From NCBI GenBank assembly GCA_934270345.1, contig CAKQPT010000007.1, positions 26,112-90,111 of the forward strand: 64,000 bases of DNA. The letters are read 5' to 3'. This DNA comes from an uncultured Oribacterium sp. GTDB lineage: Bacteria > Bacillota > Clostridia > Lachnospirales > Lachnospiraceae. This document shows positions 48,465-57,683 of this stretch, piece after piece (the first letter of the stretch is position 1; every line of letters begins with the position of its first letter). The notes beneath the pieces are model-generated. The model saw nothing but the letters and a program-made list of their open reading frames with translations. It had not been told where the DNA came from and made no database searches. The translations under genes were made by a program, and so were the position numbers.

Positions 48465-49079
48465 ATGAAGTATGTAAAATCCTATGCGACCGGCGAGTAT
48501 GAGGAGAAGAAGTCCCGCTTTATCGGCGAGGTCTTCCCAATCCGCTCGGTTGAAGAAGCAGAAGCCCTGATTCAGCAGGTGCGCAAGAAATATTATGATG
48601 CACGCCATCACTGCTATGCCTATGTGCTCGGCGATCGGTATGAGATCGTGAAGCAGTCGGACGATGGAGAGCCGTCCCAGACGGCGGGGATGCCGATCCT
48701 GAATGTGCTGAAGGGAGAGGAAATCCACGACGCACTGATCGTCGTCACCCGTTACTTCGGCGGCACACTCCTCGGCACCGGCGGCCTCGTCCGCAGCTAT
48801 ACGAATGGCGCGAAGGCGGCGCTTGATGCGGCGGAGATCCTGACTGCGGTCGAGGGCTATGCCGTGCAGGCCGAGATCCCGTATACCCTGGTCGGAAAGA
48901 TCAAGTACATCGCGGAAAATGCCGGAATCACAGAGGCGGGGGCCGACTATGGGGCGGCCGTCTCGATGACCTGGCATGTGCCGGCAGAGCAGCTCTCCGG
49001 ATTTCAAAATCAGATACAGGAGCTGTCCGGCGGTTCCATAGTACTTGCAATCGATAAGCACCGGTGGTATAATTCGTAA
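48465..49079 (+). CDS. YigZ/IMPACT-family protein
   Basis: 204 residues. N-terminal IMPACT domain: EEKKSRFIGEVFPI, DARHHCYAYVLG, SDDGEPSQTAGMPIL and VVTRYFGGTLLGTGGLVRSYT; C-terminal ferredoxin-like DUF1949 domain. The family may bind nucleic acid or ribosomes; its role is unsettled. It starts 3 bases after the PBP gene, with GAGGGA as ribosome site. The promoter for typA lies inside its last 35 bases. Confidence 0.9.
   Translation: MKYVKSYATGEYEEKKSRFIGEVFPIRSVEEAEALIQQVRKKYYDARHHCYAYVLGDRYEIVKQSDDGEPSQTAGMPILNVLKGEEIHDALIVVTRYFGGTLLGTGGLVRSYTNGAKAALDAAEILTAVEGYAVQAEIPYTLVGKIKYIAENAGITEAGADYGAAVSMTWHVPAEQLSGFQNQIQELSGGSIVLAIDKHRWYNS
49045..49073 (+). promoter_or_regulatory. Promoter for typA within the 3' end of the YigZ gene
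   Basis: TTGCAA (49045-49050), 17-base spacer, TATAAT (49068-49073). Confidence 0.72.
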
Positions 49080-49129
49080 GATTTTTTTGTAAGCAGTTAC
49101 ATTAGATATAGTAGAAATAAGGTGTCAAG

Positions 49130-50962
49130 ATGAATCAGAAGAGAGAAGATATTCGTAACGTTGCCATCATCGCCCATGTCGATCATGGTAAAACCACACT
49201 GGTAGATGAGCTGTTAAAGCAGTCCGGTGTATTCCGTGATAACCAGGAGATGGGTGTCCGTGTCATGGACTCGAACCCGATCGAGCGTGAGAGAGGTATC
49301 ACCATTCTCTCGAAGAACACAGCCGTTCACTATAAGAGCACGAAGATCAACATCGTCGATACCCCGGGCCACGCTGATTTCGGTGGTGAGGTAGAGCGTA
49401 TTCTCAAAATGGTAAATGGTGCGATCCTCCTGGTCGATGCCTTCGAGGGACCGATGCCACAGACCCGTTTCGTACTGCAGAAGGCCCTGGACCTTCGTCT
49501 TCCGGTTATGGTCGTAATTAACAAGATCGATAAGCCGCAGGCACGTCCGGCCGAGGTCGAGGATGAGGTTCTCGAGCTGATGATGGATCTCAATGCGTCC
49601 GACGAGCAGCTCGACTGCCCGTTCCTGTATGCATCCTCGAAGGAGGGCTTCGCGAAGAGAAGCCTCGATGATGATTCCACCACCATGGAGCCGCTCTTCC
49701 AGACCATCCTCGATTATATCCCGGCACCGGAGGGCGATCCGGAGGCCGATACCCAGATGCTGGTTTCCACCATCGATTACAACGAGTTCGTCGGACGTAT
49801 CGGTGTTGGTAAGATCGATAACGGCTCCCTGAAGCTGAATCAGGAGGCCTATGTCGTAAACCACCACGATCCGGACAAGCGTACCCGTGTACGTATCACG
49901 AAACTCTACACCTTTGACGGTCTCGCAAGAGTCGATGTCAATGAGGCACACTGTGGTGAGATCGTTGCGGTTTCCGGTATCGAGGATCTCCACGTAGGTG
50001 ATACCATCGTCACCGGTGAGGCTGCGGCGATTCCGTTCCAGAAGATCTCCGAGCCGACGATCTCGATGGACTTCATCGTTAACAATTCTCCGCTCGCGGG
50101 TCAGGAGGGTAAGTTCGTGACTTCCCGTCATATCCGTGACCGTCTGATGCGTGAGCTCCAGACCGACGTATCCCTCCGTGTAGAGGATACCGATTCTGCG
50201 GATACCTTCAAGGTTTCCGGTCGTGGTGAGCTTCACCTCTCCGTACTCATCGAGACGATGCGTCGTGAGGGCTTCGAGTTCGCGGTATCAAAGGCAGAGG
50301 TTATCTACAAGACAGAGAACGGCAAGAAGATGGAGCCGATGGAGATCGCATACGTCGATGTTCCGGATGAGTTCAGTGGTAATGTCATCCAGAAGCTGAC
50401 CCAGCGTAAGGGTGTACTGAACGGTATGAGCCCGCTCGCGTCCGGCTATACCAGACTCGAGTTCGAGATTCCTTCGAGAGGTCTCATCGGTTACCGTGGT
50501 GAGTTCATGACCGATACCAAGGGTAACGGTATCCTGAACACCGAGTTCGACGGCTACGGCGAGTACAAGGGTGATATGAACTATCGTCACAACGGCGCAC
50601 TCATCGCCTTCGAGTCCGGCGAGGCGGTTACCTACGGTCTCTTCCAGGCACAGGCGAGAGGAACCCTCTTTATCGGACCTGGCGAGAAGGTTTACGGCGG
50701 TATGGTCATCGGCCAGTCTCCGAAGTCCGAGGATATCGAGGTCAATGTCTGCAAGACGAAGCATCTGACCAACACTCGTACATCCTCTTCCGATGAGGCA
50801 CTGAAGCTCGTTCCGAAGAAGATTATGTCCCTCGAGCAGTGCATCGATTACATCGATACCGACGAGCTCCTCGAGGTTACCCCGGAGAGCCTTCGTATCC
50901 GTAAGAAGATCCTCGATCCGGTGCTTCGTAAGAGAGCCGGCTTCGCACGGAAGCAGGGATAA
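49130..50962 (+). CDS. typA: Translational GTPase TypA/BipA
   Basis: 610 residues. G domain motifs: AHVDHGKTTLVDEL (G1), RGIT (G2), DTPGHADFGGE (G3), NKIDKPQARP (G4) and ASSKEGF (G5), followed by EF-G-like domains 2, 3 and 5 and the TypA C-terminal domain (GTLFIGPGEKVYGGMVIG; RIRKKILDP). It helps ribosome assembly and stress adaptation. Ribosome site AAGGTG. Single gene with its own promoter. Confidence 0.97.
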   Translation: MNQKREDIRNVAIIAHVDHGKTTLVDELLKQSGVFRDNQEMGVRVMDSNPIERERGITILSKNTAVHYKSTKINIVDTPGHADFGGEVERILKMVNGAILLVDAFEGPMPQTRFVLQKALDLRLPVMVVINKIDKPQARPAEVEDEVLELMMDLNASDEQLDCPFLYASSKEGFAKRSLDDDSTTMEPLFQTILDYIPAPEGDPEADTQMLVSTIDYNEFVGRIGVGKIDNGSLKLNQEAYVVNHHDPDKRTRVRITKLYTFDGLARVDVNEAHCGEIVAVSGIEDLHVGDTIVTGEAAAIPFQKISEPTISMDFIVNNSPLAGQEGKFVTSRHIRDRLMRELQTDVSLRVEDTDSADTFKVSGRGELHLSVLIETMRREGFEFAVSKAEVIYKTENGKKMEPMEIAYVDVPDEFSGNVIQKLTQRKGVLNGMSPLASGYTRLEFEIPSRGLIGYRGEFMTDTKGNGILNTEFDGYGEYKGDMNYRHNGALIAFESGEAVTYGLFQAQARGTLFIGPGEKVYGGMVIGQSPKSEDIEVNVCKTKHLTNTRTSSSDEALKLVPKKIMSLEQCIDYIDTDELLEVTPESLRIRKKILDPVLRKRAGFARKQG

Positions 50963-50995
50963 TTTTATACTCCTGCGAGAGGGTATAATGCAGCG

Positions 50996-51030
50996 AAGGA
51001 GACATTGGCCCAGGGCCGGTGAACAGATAC
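50996..51030 (+). promoter_or_regulatory. dapA leader with CATTGGCCC segment
   Basis: After a TATAAT at about 50984, the leader holds CATTGGCCCAGGGCC (51003-51017). GGCCCAGGGCC can form a small stem. It is far too short for a lysine riboswitch. Confidence 0.4.
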
Positions 51031-51069
51031 TAAAGTGTAAGAGAAACCAAAGCAAAGACGGAGGTAGTT

Positions 51070-51954
51070 ATGGCACTTTTCAGAGGCGCAGGAGTCGCGC
51101 TGGTGACTCCATTTCATGAAGATGGTTCTGTAAATTATGAGAAGCTGGCGGAGCTCGTAGAGGAGCAGATCGCGGGTGGCACGGATGCCATCATCGCCTG
51201 TGGTACGACCGGTGAGGCAGCTACGATGTCCGAGGAGGAGCACATGGATGTGATCCGCTTCATCATCAAGGCGGTGAATCATCGTATTCCGGTCATCGCC
51301 GGAACCGGCAGCAACTGCACTGCGACGGCGATCGATCTGTCGAAGCAGGCGGAGGAGGCCGGCGCCGAGGGCGTTCTTCTGGTGACGCCTTACTATAATA
51401 AGGCGACCCAGGGTGGTCTGATCCAGCATTACGAGGCTGTGGCAGGCGCGATCAGCCTTCCATGTATCCTCTATAACGTTCCATCGAGAACCGGCGTGAC
51501 GATCCAGCCGGAGACGATGGCTTACCTCTATCAGCATGTTGAGAACATCGTCGGTGTGAAGGACGCAAGCGGCAACATCTCGATGATCACGAAGCTGATG
51601 TCACTGGTGGACGAGAACTTCCTTCTCTTCTCCGGTGATGATGATCAGATCGTTCCGCTCCTCAGCGTGGGCGCATCTGGTGTTATTTCCGTACTTTCGA
51701 ACGTGGCACCACGCGAGACGCATGAGATCTGCCAGAAGTGGTTTGACGGCGACATCAAGGGTGCACGTGAGGCACAGTTTAAGGCATACCCGCTGATTAA
51801 GGCACTCTTCGCCGAGGTCAATCCGATCCCGGTTAAGGCAGCCCTGAATCTGATGGGTAAGAATGTCGGCTCCTTACGTCTACCGATGACGGAGGCGACC
51901 GACAGCACCAAGGCACTCCTCAAGGATGAGATGACGAAGTACGGTATCCTTTAA
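51070..51954 (+). CDS. dapA: 4-hydroxy-tetrahydrodipicolinate synthase
   Basis: 294 residues, TIM barrel. It condenses pyruvate with aspartate semialdehyde, the first committed lysine/diaminopimelate step. Motifs: GTTGEAATMSEEEH, catalytic Tyr in ILYNVPSRTGV, Schiff-base Lys in IVGVKDASGNI, and the GASGVISVLSN end. GGAGG precedes the ATG. dapB follows beyond a terminator-like hairpin. Confidence 0.96.
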   Translation: MALFRGAGVALVTPFHEDGSVNYEKLAELVEEQIAGGTDAIIACGTTGEAATMSEEEHMDVIRFIIKAVNHRIPVIAGTGSNCTATAIDLSKQAEEAGAEGVLLVTPYYNKATQGGLIQHYEAVAGAISLPCILYNVPSRTGVTIQPETMAYLYQHVENIVGVKDASGNISMITKLMSLVDENFLLFSGDDDQIVPLLSVGASGVISVLSNVAPRETHEICQKWFDGDIKGAREAQFKAYPLIKALFAEVNPIPVKAALNLMGKNVGSLRLPMTEATDSTKALLKDEMTKYGIL

Positions 51955-51964
51955 GTGACTTCCT

Positions 51965-52003
51965 CGGCAGTGACCTTCGTGTGAAGGCCACTGCCGTTCT
52001 TTG
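51965..52003 (+). terminator. Hairpin between dapA and dapB
   Basis: CGGCAGTGACCTTC pairs with GAAGGCCACTGCCG (one mismatch), followed by TTCTTT. It may lower dapB expression relative to dapA. Confidence 0.65.
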
Positions 52004-52021
52004 TATATACTGGAGAGAAAC

Positions 52022-52786
52022 ATGACTAGAATTCTATTATTCGGCGCGATGGGCGCCATGGGCAGAAATGTAATCAACTGTGCGAAGGCGATGGAGGGTG
52101 CGACGATCGTCGCGGGTGTCGACCGTGAGGATCACTTTGACGATCCGGCCATCGGCTTCCCGGTATATGGGAGTTTCGATGCGGTGAAGGAGGACTTCGA
52201 TGTGATCATCGATTTCTCTGTGGCACCGGCCATCGACGGTCTGCTTGACTATGTGGAGAAGAGCGGCAAGGCCCTCGTGCAGTGCACGACCGGTCTTTCC
52301 GAGGCGCAGATCGCCCGCGTGCAGAAGCTCGCGGAGAAGGCACCAATCCTTCGCAGTGCGAATATGTCGATCGGTGTGAACCTGCTGCTGGAGCTCGTGA
52401 AGACCGCGGCGCAGAAGCTCTATGAGAAGGGCTTCGACATCGAGATCGTCGAGCAGCACCACCATCGCAAGATGGACGCTCCGTCCGGTACGGCCCTCGC
52501 ACTGGCAGATGCGGTCAATGAAGCACTCGATGATAAGCTGACCTACGTTTATGACCGGTCGCAGCGGAAGGCAGCCCGTCCGCACGAGGAGCTCGGCATC
52601 AGTGCAGTTCGTGGTGGCACACTGCCGGGTGTTCATGATATCATCTTTGCAGGCGAGGATGAGGTCATCACCTTCAATCACACCGCGTACTCGAGAGCGA
52701 TCTTCGCAAACGGTGCACTCAATGCGGCCCTTTTTCTGAACGGAAAGGCAGCCGGCATGTACTCGATGCAGGATGTGCTCGCCTGA
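52022..52786 (+). CDS. dapB: 4-hydroxy-tetrahydrodipicolinate reductase
   Basis: 254 residues. NAD(P) loop ILLFGAMGAMGRNVI, cofactor region VQCTTGLSE, catalytic segment EIVEQHHHRKMDAPSGTALALAD, and the C-terminal RGGTLPGVHDIIFAGEDEVI. It reduces the DapA product. ATG 52022 follows GGAGAGAA; the frame before it is inter-gene sequence. Confidence 0.95.
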   Translation: MTRILLFGAMGAMGRNVINCAKAMEGATIVAGVDREDHFDDPAIGFPVYGSFDAVKEDFDVIIDFSVAPAIDGLLDYVEKSGKALVQCTTGLSEAQIARVQKLAEKAPILRSANMSIGVNLLLELVKTAAQKLYEKGFDIEIVEQHHHRKMDAPSGTALALADAVNEALDDKLTYVYDRSQRKAARPHEELGISAVRGGTLPGVHDIIFAGEDEVITFNHTAYSRAIFANGALNAALFLNGKAAGMYSMQDVLA

Positions 52787-52792
52787 ACAGGC

Positions 52793-52873
52793 CTTAAGAA
52801 TTTCGTAATGGGGTCATACCCTATAAACTTTGGTTTATAATCTGTTTAGAAAAAATTAATGGGGTCAGACCCC
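52793..52873. repeat. REP-like doublet B4
   Basis: CTTAAGAATTTCGTAA (52793-52808), a decayed palindrome GGGGTCATACCC (52810-52821), and an intact GGGGTCAGACCCC (52861-52873), starts 51 bases apart. The sequence between resembles that in the copy at 57197. Confidence 0.85.
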
Positions 52874-52917
52874 GTTAAATTTTCGATATAAAACATGCTT
52901 ACGGTAAGGAGAAGAAC

Positions 52918-54354
52918 ATGGCGGATTACAATCGTTACACAAGCCCACTGACAGGACGTTATGCATCGAAGGAGATGCAGTACATTTTCTCACAGGACAA
53001 CAAGTTCCGTACCTGGAGAAAGCTCTGGATCGCACTGGCAGAGACGGAGCATGAGCTGGGTCTCAACATCACAAAGGAGCAGATCGATGAGCTGAAGGCA
53101 CATCAGGATGAGATCAACTATGAGGTTGCGGAGGCACGTGAGAAGGAAGTGCGTCACGATGTTATGAGCCATGTGTACGCATACGGCGTACAGTGCCCGA
53201 ACGCGAAGGGTATCATCCATCTCGGTGCAACCTCCTGCTATGTCGGCGACAACACCGATATCATCATCATGCGCGAGGGCCTCGAGCTCGTCCACAAGAA
53301 GCTCGTGAATGTCATCAACGAGCTCAGCAAGTTCGCGATGAAGTACAAGGATATGCCGACGCTTGCGTACACCCACTTCCAGCCGGCACAGCCGACAACC
53401 GTCGGTAAGCGTGCGACCCTGTGGCTGAACGAGCTTGTACTGGACCTCGAGGATCTCGAGTATGTACTCGGCTCCCTGAAGCTCCTTGGCTCCAAGGGTA
53501 CCACCGGCACCCAGGCGTCCTTCCTCGAGCTGTTCGACGGCGATCATGCGAAGTGCCGTCAGCTCGATCAGATGATTGCAGAGAAGATGGGCTTTACGTC
53601 CTGCTATCCGGTATCCGGTCAGACCTACAGCCGTAAGGTTGATTTCCGCGTGCTCAGCGTACTCGCCGGCATCGCCCAGTCCGCCCATAAGTTCACGAAC
53701 GACATCCGTATGCTCCAGCACATGAAGGAGGTCGAGGAGCCGTTCGAGAAGCACCAGATCGGTTCCAGCGCGATGGCGTACAAGCGGAACCCGATGCGTT
53801 CCGAGCGTATCGCCTCCCTCGCGGACTACGTGATCTCCGATCTTATGAATCCAATGCTGGTATCCTCCACGCAGTGGTTCGAGCGTACCCTCGACGACTC
53901 CGCAAACAAGCGTCTGTCCGTACCGGAGGGCTTCCTCGCGATTGATGGTATCCTCGACCTCTACCTGAACGTCGTTGATGGTCTTGTGGTATATCCGAAG
54001 GTTATCCGCAAGCACCTCATGGCAGAGCTTCCGTTCATGGCAACCGAGAACATCATGATGGATGCGGTCAAGGCCGGTGGCGACCGTCAGGAGCTGCATG
54101 AGAAGATCCGTCAGCTCAGCATGCAGGCGGGTAAGACCGTCAAGGAAGAGGGGAAGGACAACAACCTCCTCGAGCTGATCGCCGCAGATCCGAGCTTCCA
54201 CCTGTCCCTCGAGGATCTCGAGGCGAGCATGCAGCCGGAGCGCTATGTTGGTCGTGCACCGAAGCAGACCGAGGAGTTCATCACCGAGGTGATCAACCCG
54301 ATCCTCGAGAAGAACAAGGATGACCTCGGCCTCACCGCTGAGATCAATGTCTGA
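52918..54354 (+). CDS. purB: Adenylosuccinate lyase
   Basis: 478 residues, fumarase/aspartase superfamily. HDVMSHVYAYG, LGATSCYVGDNTD, THFQPAQPTTVGKR and the signature GSSAMAYKRNPMRSERI are present. It acts twice in purine synthesis, releasing fumarate from SAICAR and adenylosuccinate; PurA, which makes the second substrate, is 3.3 kb downstream. AAGGAGAAG precedes the ATG. Confidence 0.96.
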   Translation: MADYNRYTSPLTGRYASKEMQYIFSQDNKFRTWRKLWIALAETEHELGLNITKEQIDELKAHQDEINYEVAEAREKEVRHDVMSHVYAYGVQCPNAKGIIHLGATSCYVGDNTDIIIMREGLELVHKKLVNVINELSKFAMKYKDMPTLAYTHFQPAQPTTVGKRATLWLNELVLDLEDLEYVLGSLKLLGSKGTTGTQASFLELFDGDHAKCRQLDQMIAEKMGFTSCYPVSGQTYSRKVDFRVLSVLAGIAQSAHKFTNDIRMLQHMKEVEEPFEKHQIGSSAMAYKRNPMRSERIASLADYVISDLMNPMLVSSTQWFERTLDDSANKRLSVPEGFLAIDGILDLYLNVVDGLVVYPKVIRKHLMAELPFMATENIMMDAVKAGGDRQELHEKIRQLSMQAGKTVKEEGKDNNLLELIAADPSFHLSLEDLEASMQPERYVGRAPKQTEEFITEVINPILEKNKDDLGLTAEINV

Positions 54355-54360
54355 TGCCAT

Positions 54361-54503
54361 CACAACAGACCGTGCCCGGAGGGCCGGCAACAGAAACACA
54401 GTACTCCGAGCCCGGTAAAATCTAAGCCAGAACCCGGCTTGATTTTACCTGGTCTCTCCGTACGGATTCTGTTGACGGCCCTCCGGGCCATTTTGATTTG
54501 AGG
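54361..54503. repeat. Full palindromic element A2
   Basis: Outer stem GCCCGGAGGGCCG (54374-54386) pairs perfectly with 54486-54498, continued by CAACAGAA (54388-54395) with TTCTGTTG (54477-54484). Inside are CACAGTACTCCGAG and AATCTAAGCC, and the return arm CCCGGCTTGATTTTACC with GGTCTCT. The inner core matches the element at 26537 while the outer stem is different in sequence but still paired. It sits directly after the purB stop, so it could also end that transcript. Confidence 0.8.
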
Positions 54504-54531
54504 CATGGCGTGTAGAGAAAGTGTGAATCGA

Positions 54532-56541
54532 ATGGAAAAGAACAGTATCCTTCCGTGGATCAATACAGAATATTCCTATCAGCTTGCGAAGCGGATGGAG
54601 CAGTTCCGCTCGCATCCGGAGCTCGGCTACCGGCCGGCGGGATCGGCGGCGGAGGCTGCGACCGGCGAGATGCTGCGGGAGGAGATGGAGCGCATCGGTC
54701 TCCGGGACGTCCATAAGGACGAGATCCGCGTGGATGCCTGGGAGTTTCATAAGGCAGAGCTCGTATGGCGGCGCGACGATGGCAGTGTCGGATTGCGGGC
54801 GCTGCTCGGCGGCTATCAGACCACGTTTCAGACCGATGGGCCGCAGGAATTCGGCCTCGTCTATGTCGGGAAGGGAACCGCAGCCGATTACGAAGGGAAG
54901 GACGTGAAAGGAAAGCTCGTCCTCGCGGATATCAATCAGCGCGATGAGTGGTGGATCAATTTCCCGGTCTACCAGGCCTGTGTTCGTGGTGCTGCGGCGC
55001 TGATCGCCGTGCAGGAGGGCGGCTTCGCGGAGATCCAGGATGAAGCGCTGAATGCGCAGGATATCGCCGGACCGGCGGAGGCGGCCGCCTTTTCCATGTC
55101 GCGCTCGGATGCCGCCGTGTTGAAGGCGGCCCTTCAGACGACGCCGGAGCTTCGGGTGACCCTCGATGCGGACAGTACCGTCACGGAAAACCAGCACTCC
55201 TACAACATCATCGGCACGATCCCGGGCGAGGACCCGGCGCAGATGATCCTCCTGTCGGCGCATTACGACTCTTACTTCAGCGGCTTCCAGGATGACAACA
55301 CGGCGGTGGCGATGATGTTCGGCATCGCGAAGGCCCTGATCGACAGCGGCTACCGGCCGAAGAAGACCATCGTCATCGCGGCGCTCGCGGCGGAAGAGTG
55401 GGGCATCGTGAACACGAAGTACGACTGGTCGACCGGTGCCTACCAGCAGGTCTTTCATGTCCGTCCGGAGTGGCAGGGCAGGGTCGTGGCCGACTTCAAC
55501 TTTGAGCTTCCGGCCCACGCCCACGGCCCGAAGGACGCTGTGCGCAGCGTCTATGAGTACGTGCACTTCCTCGAGCAGGCGATCGCTGACATTCCGGTGG
55601 ATCCGGCGGCGTATCCGGAGGGCCTCGAGGTGCATGCGCCGATCCAGACCATGTCGGACGACTTCTCGATGGCCATCGCCGGCATCCCGTCCATGGTCAA
55701 CGAGTTCACCGACAGCAGCTTCATGGAGACGCACTATCACTCGCAGTTTGATAACGAGGCATACTATCACGAGCCGGTCTACCGCTTCCATCACCTCCTG
55801 TATGGCACGCTGATTCAGAAATTCGATCAGCTGATCCTCCCGCCGATGGACTTTTCCGCGCTGTTCGAGGCGATGAACAGAAGCATTGACCTGCGCTACG
55901 CCGGCCTCGTCGGAGAACTGGGCGCGGAGCTCGGTGCCGTGACGAAGGAGGCGGCCACCCTCGGGCGTAGCGTGTACCGCTGGATCGATTCGGTCAATGC
56001 TTCCGGCGTGACACCATCTTGTGCCGGAGAGTGTACCGCGATCCTGATGAAGGCCTTCCGAAAGGCCCAGGACTCCTTCGTGCGCCTCGACTGGCAGGAT
56101 ACCGTCCTCTTCCCGCAGCAGGCGGTACGGCAGAACCTCACGCATATCAAGGATGCCATCCGCTGCCTCGAGCAGGGCGATGCCCGCGGTGCGCTCGATG
56201 CCATCTATGAGATCGACAACAACTGCTACGCCTTCCAGTTCGATGAGGAGGTGTTCAACTACTTCACGGACTACGTCTTCTGTCAGCCGAAGGAGCGCCT
56301 TCAGTGGGGCGCCGGACGGATCGTGCATCACGAAAATCTGTACCAGCTGGTGCAGAAGCTGAAGGGTAAGGCAGAAGGTGGTACAGCGGATTTCGAAGAG
56401 GAACTCCGCATCTTGAACCGCGTACGGAAGAACCAGGAAGCGTGCTATACATCGGATCTCGAATACATGATCCGCGAAACGAACAATATCATCCAGAGCC
56501 TGAAACAGATTTCAGCGCTCGCGGATGGAAAGGAAAGTTAA
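54532..56541 (+). CDS. M28-family zinc aminopeptidase-like protein
   Basis: 669 residues. An N-terminal region is followed by a PA-type insert, then the M28 catalytic core: LLSAHYDSYFSGFQDDNTAVAMM (metal His and Asp), ALAAEEWGI (catalytic Glu pair) and a later ETHYHSQFDNE with the last His. No signal peptide, so probably cytoplasmic. The C-terminal 200 residues are helical and of unknown role. The start is uncertain: ATG 54505 has GAGG almost touching it and overlaps the A2 element, so I prefer 54532, though its ribosome site is weak. Confidence 0.8.
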   Translation: MEKNSILPWINTEYSYQLAKRMEQFRSHPELGYRPAGSAAEAATGEMLREEMERIGLRDVHKDEIRVDAWEFHKAELVWRRDDGSVGLRALLGGYQTTFQTDGPQEFGLVYVGKGTAADYEGKDVKGKLVLADINQRDEWWINFPVYQACVRGAAALIAVQEGGFAEIQDEALNAQDIAGPAEAAAFSMSRSDAAVLKAALQTTPELRVTLDADSTVTENQHSYNIIGTIPGEDPAQMILLSAHYDSYFSGFQDDNTAVAMMFGIAKALIDSGYRPKKTIVIAALAAEEWGIVNTKYDWSTGAYQQVFHVRPEWQGRVVADFNFELPAHAHGPKDAVRSVYEYVHFLEQAIADIPVDPAAYPEGLEVHAPIQTMSDDFSMAIAGIPSMVNEFTDSSFMETHYHSQFDNEAYYHEPVYRFHHLLYGTLIQKFDQLILPPMDFSALFEAMNRSIDLRYAGLVGELGAELGAVTKEAATLGRSVYRWIDSVNASGVTPSCAGECTAILMKAFRKAQDSFVRLDWQDTVLFPQQAVRQNLTHIKDAIRCLEQGDARGALDAIYEIDNNCYAFQFDEEVFNYFTDYVFCQPKERLQWGAGRIVHHENLYQLVQKLKGKAEGGTADFEEELRILNRVRKNQEACYTSDLEYMIRETNNIIQSLKQISALADGKES

Positions 56542-56553
56542 TCAGGATTTATT

Positions 56554-57189
56554 ATGGATAGTGACAAATTGTACCGCGTTAAAAAGGAAGACATCCCGAA
56601 GCTGGAGCGACTGCTGACCGTCTGCTTCGCGAAGGACCCGCTGTACTGTAAACTGATTCCGGACGAGGACACGAGAAAGAGGCTGCTGCCGGAGCTGTTC
56701 CACTGTGATCTCGAGGAGATGTTCGAGACCTGCGAGATCTTCGCGGACAGCCCGGAGCTGAACGGCATCCTGGTCGTATCCGACGAATCGGAGCCGTATA
56801 ATTTCTTCCGCTATTATCTGACCGAGCTCCGCGCGAACCTGAAGACCGACGAGTACCTCATCAAGGAAGACCCGAGCCTCCGGGCCTTCTGGAACTTCGT
56901 GCTCGGCAAGGACTATCTGAACGAGAAATGGACCGACCAGCTCCATCAGGAAGAACGCATTCACATCATCTACCTCGCCGTCGACCCCGAGAAGCAGCAT
57001 CACCACATCTCCTCGATCCTCATGGACGAGGCTATCGCCTACGCCGACGCCCATCACCTCATGATGTCCCTCGAAACCCACAACGAGCACAACGTCGCCA
57101 TGTACGAGCATTTCGGCTTCAAGCTCTACGGCGTGATGGAAAAGCACTTCGACCTCAAGCAGTACTGCCTCATCCGTGAGGTGCAGTAG
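56554..57189 (+). CDS. GNAT-family N-acetyltransferase
   Basis: 211 residues. It starts YRVKKEDIPKLERLLTVCFAKDPLY. The acetyl-CoA binding region is HIIYLAVDPEKQHHHISSILMDEAI, where the usual Q/R-x-x-G-x-G/A loop reads KQHHHISS and so is divergent. The C terminus has LETHNEHNVAMYEHFGFKLYG, typical of GNAT strand 7. Substrate unknown. It follows the peptidase gene by 12 bases and is probably co-transcribed. Confidence 0.82.
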   Translation: MDSDKLYRVKKEDIPKLERLLTVCFAKDPLYCKLIPDEDTRKRLLPELFHCDLEEMFETCEIFADSPELNGILVVSDESEPYNFFRYYLTELRANLKTDEYLIKEDPSLRAFWNFVLGKDYLNEKWTDQLHQEERIHIIYLAVDPEKQHHHISSILMDEAIAYADAHHLMMSLETHNEHNVAMYEHFGFKLYGVMEKHFDLKQYCLIREVQ

Positions 57190-57196
57190 AGGTCAT

Positions 57197-57277
57197 CTTA
57201 AGAATTTCGTAAGGGGGTCTGACCCCATAAACTTTTGTTTAGATTCGGTTTATAAAAATTTAATGGGGTCAGACCCC
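57197..57277. repeat. REP-like doublet B5
   Basis: CTTAAGAATTTCGTAA (57197-57212), GGGGGTCTGACCCC (57213-57226) and GGGGTCAGACCCC (57265-57277), starts 51 bases apart. It shares the AT-rich inner sequence of the copy at 52793. A further CCGAGACCCC follows at about 57292. Confidence 0.87.
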
Positions 57278-57371
57278 ATAAACTCGAGAGGCCGAGACCC
57301 CTTGAAATCAGGCCGTATTCCCGATATAATAATCTTGTCTGTGCGTAAGCACGATACAGGAGGTAGTGACC

Positions 57372-57557
57372 ATGGAGCTTAGACGTATACTCGCGATTCT
57401 CGCACTGGTCATCATCGCGTTTCTCCTCGTCGCCGTACTGTATTTCGCGGTGACCGGAGCGACAGAGTATCTTCTGGCCTGTTTATTCTGTCTGGTCGTC
57501 GTACCGGTGGTGATCTACATCTTCATCTGGTTCACGAAACTGACAAACAAAAAATAA
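57372..57557 (+). CDS. Small two-helix membrane protein
   Basis: 61 residues: MELRRILAILALVIIAFLLV, a short polar turn (TGAT), and a second hydrophobic stretch ending in KLTNKK. Two membrane helices with a basic tail inside. AGGAGG lies 8 bases before ATG 57372; a GTG two codons earlier is possible. No family recognised; small proteins of this shape are common next to REP-like elements and purine genes only by chance. Confidence 0.6.
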   Translation: MELRRILAILALVIIAFLLVAVLYFAVTGATEYLLACLFCLVVVPVVIYIFIWFTKLTNKK

Positions 57558-57642
57558 TGCAGGATGTTCTGGTCACGAATCTCTCACATACATCCGGGTG
57601 AGGACGCTCGAGATGGACTGTGTCAAAAAGGTGAAGAACATC

Positions 57643-57671
57643 CATAGTATCCATACGCGGATGCTATCCTT
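57643..57671 (+). promoter_or_regulatory. Hairpin in the purA leader
   Basis: ATAGTATCC and GGATGCTAT pair (one G-U) around ATACGC, immediately ahead of the AGGAGG of purA. It could restrict ribosome access. Confidence 0.45.
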
Positions 57672-57683
57672 AGGAGGATTCAC

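Noticed and set aside
50963..51069. Lysine riboswitch ahead of dapA
   Set aside because: The leader is about 70-100 bases, too short for this aptamer, and shows none of its conserved loops.
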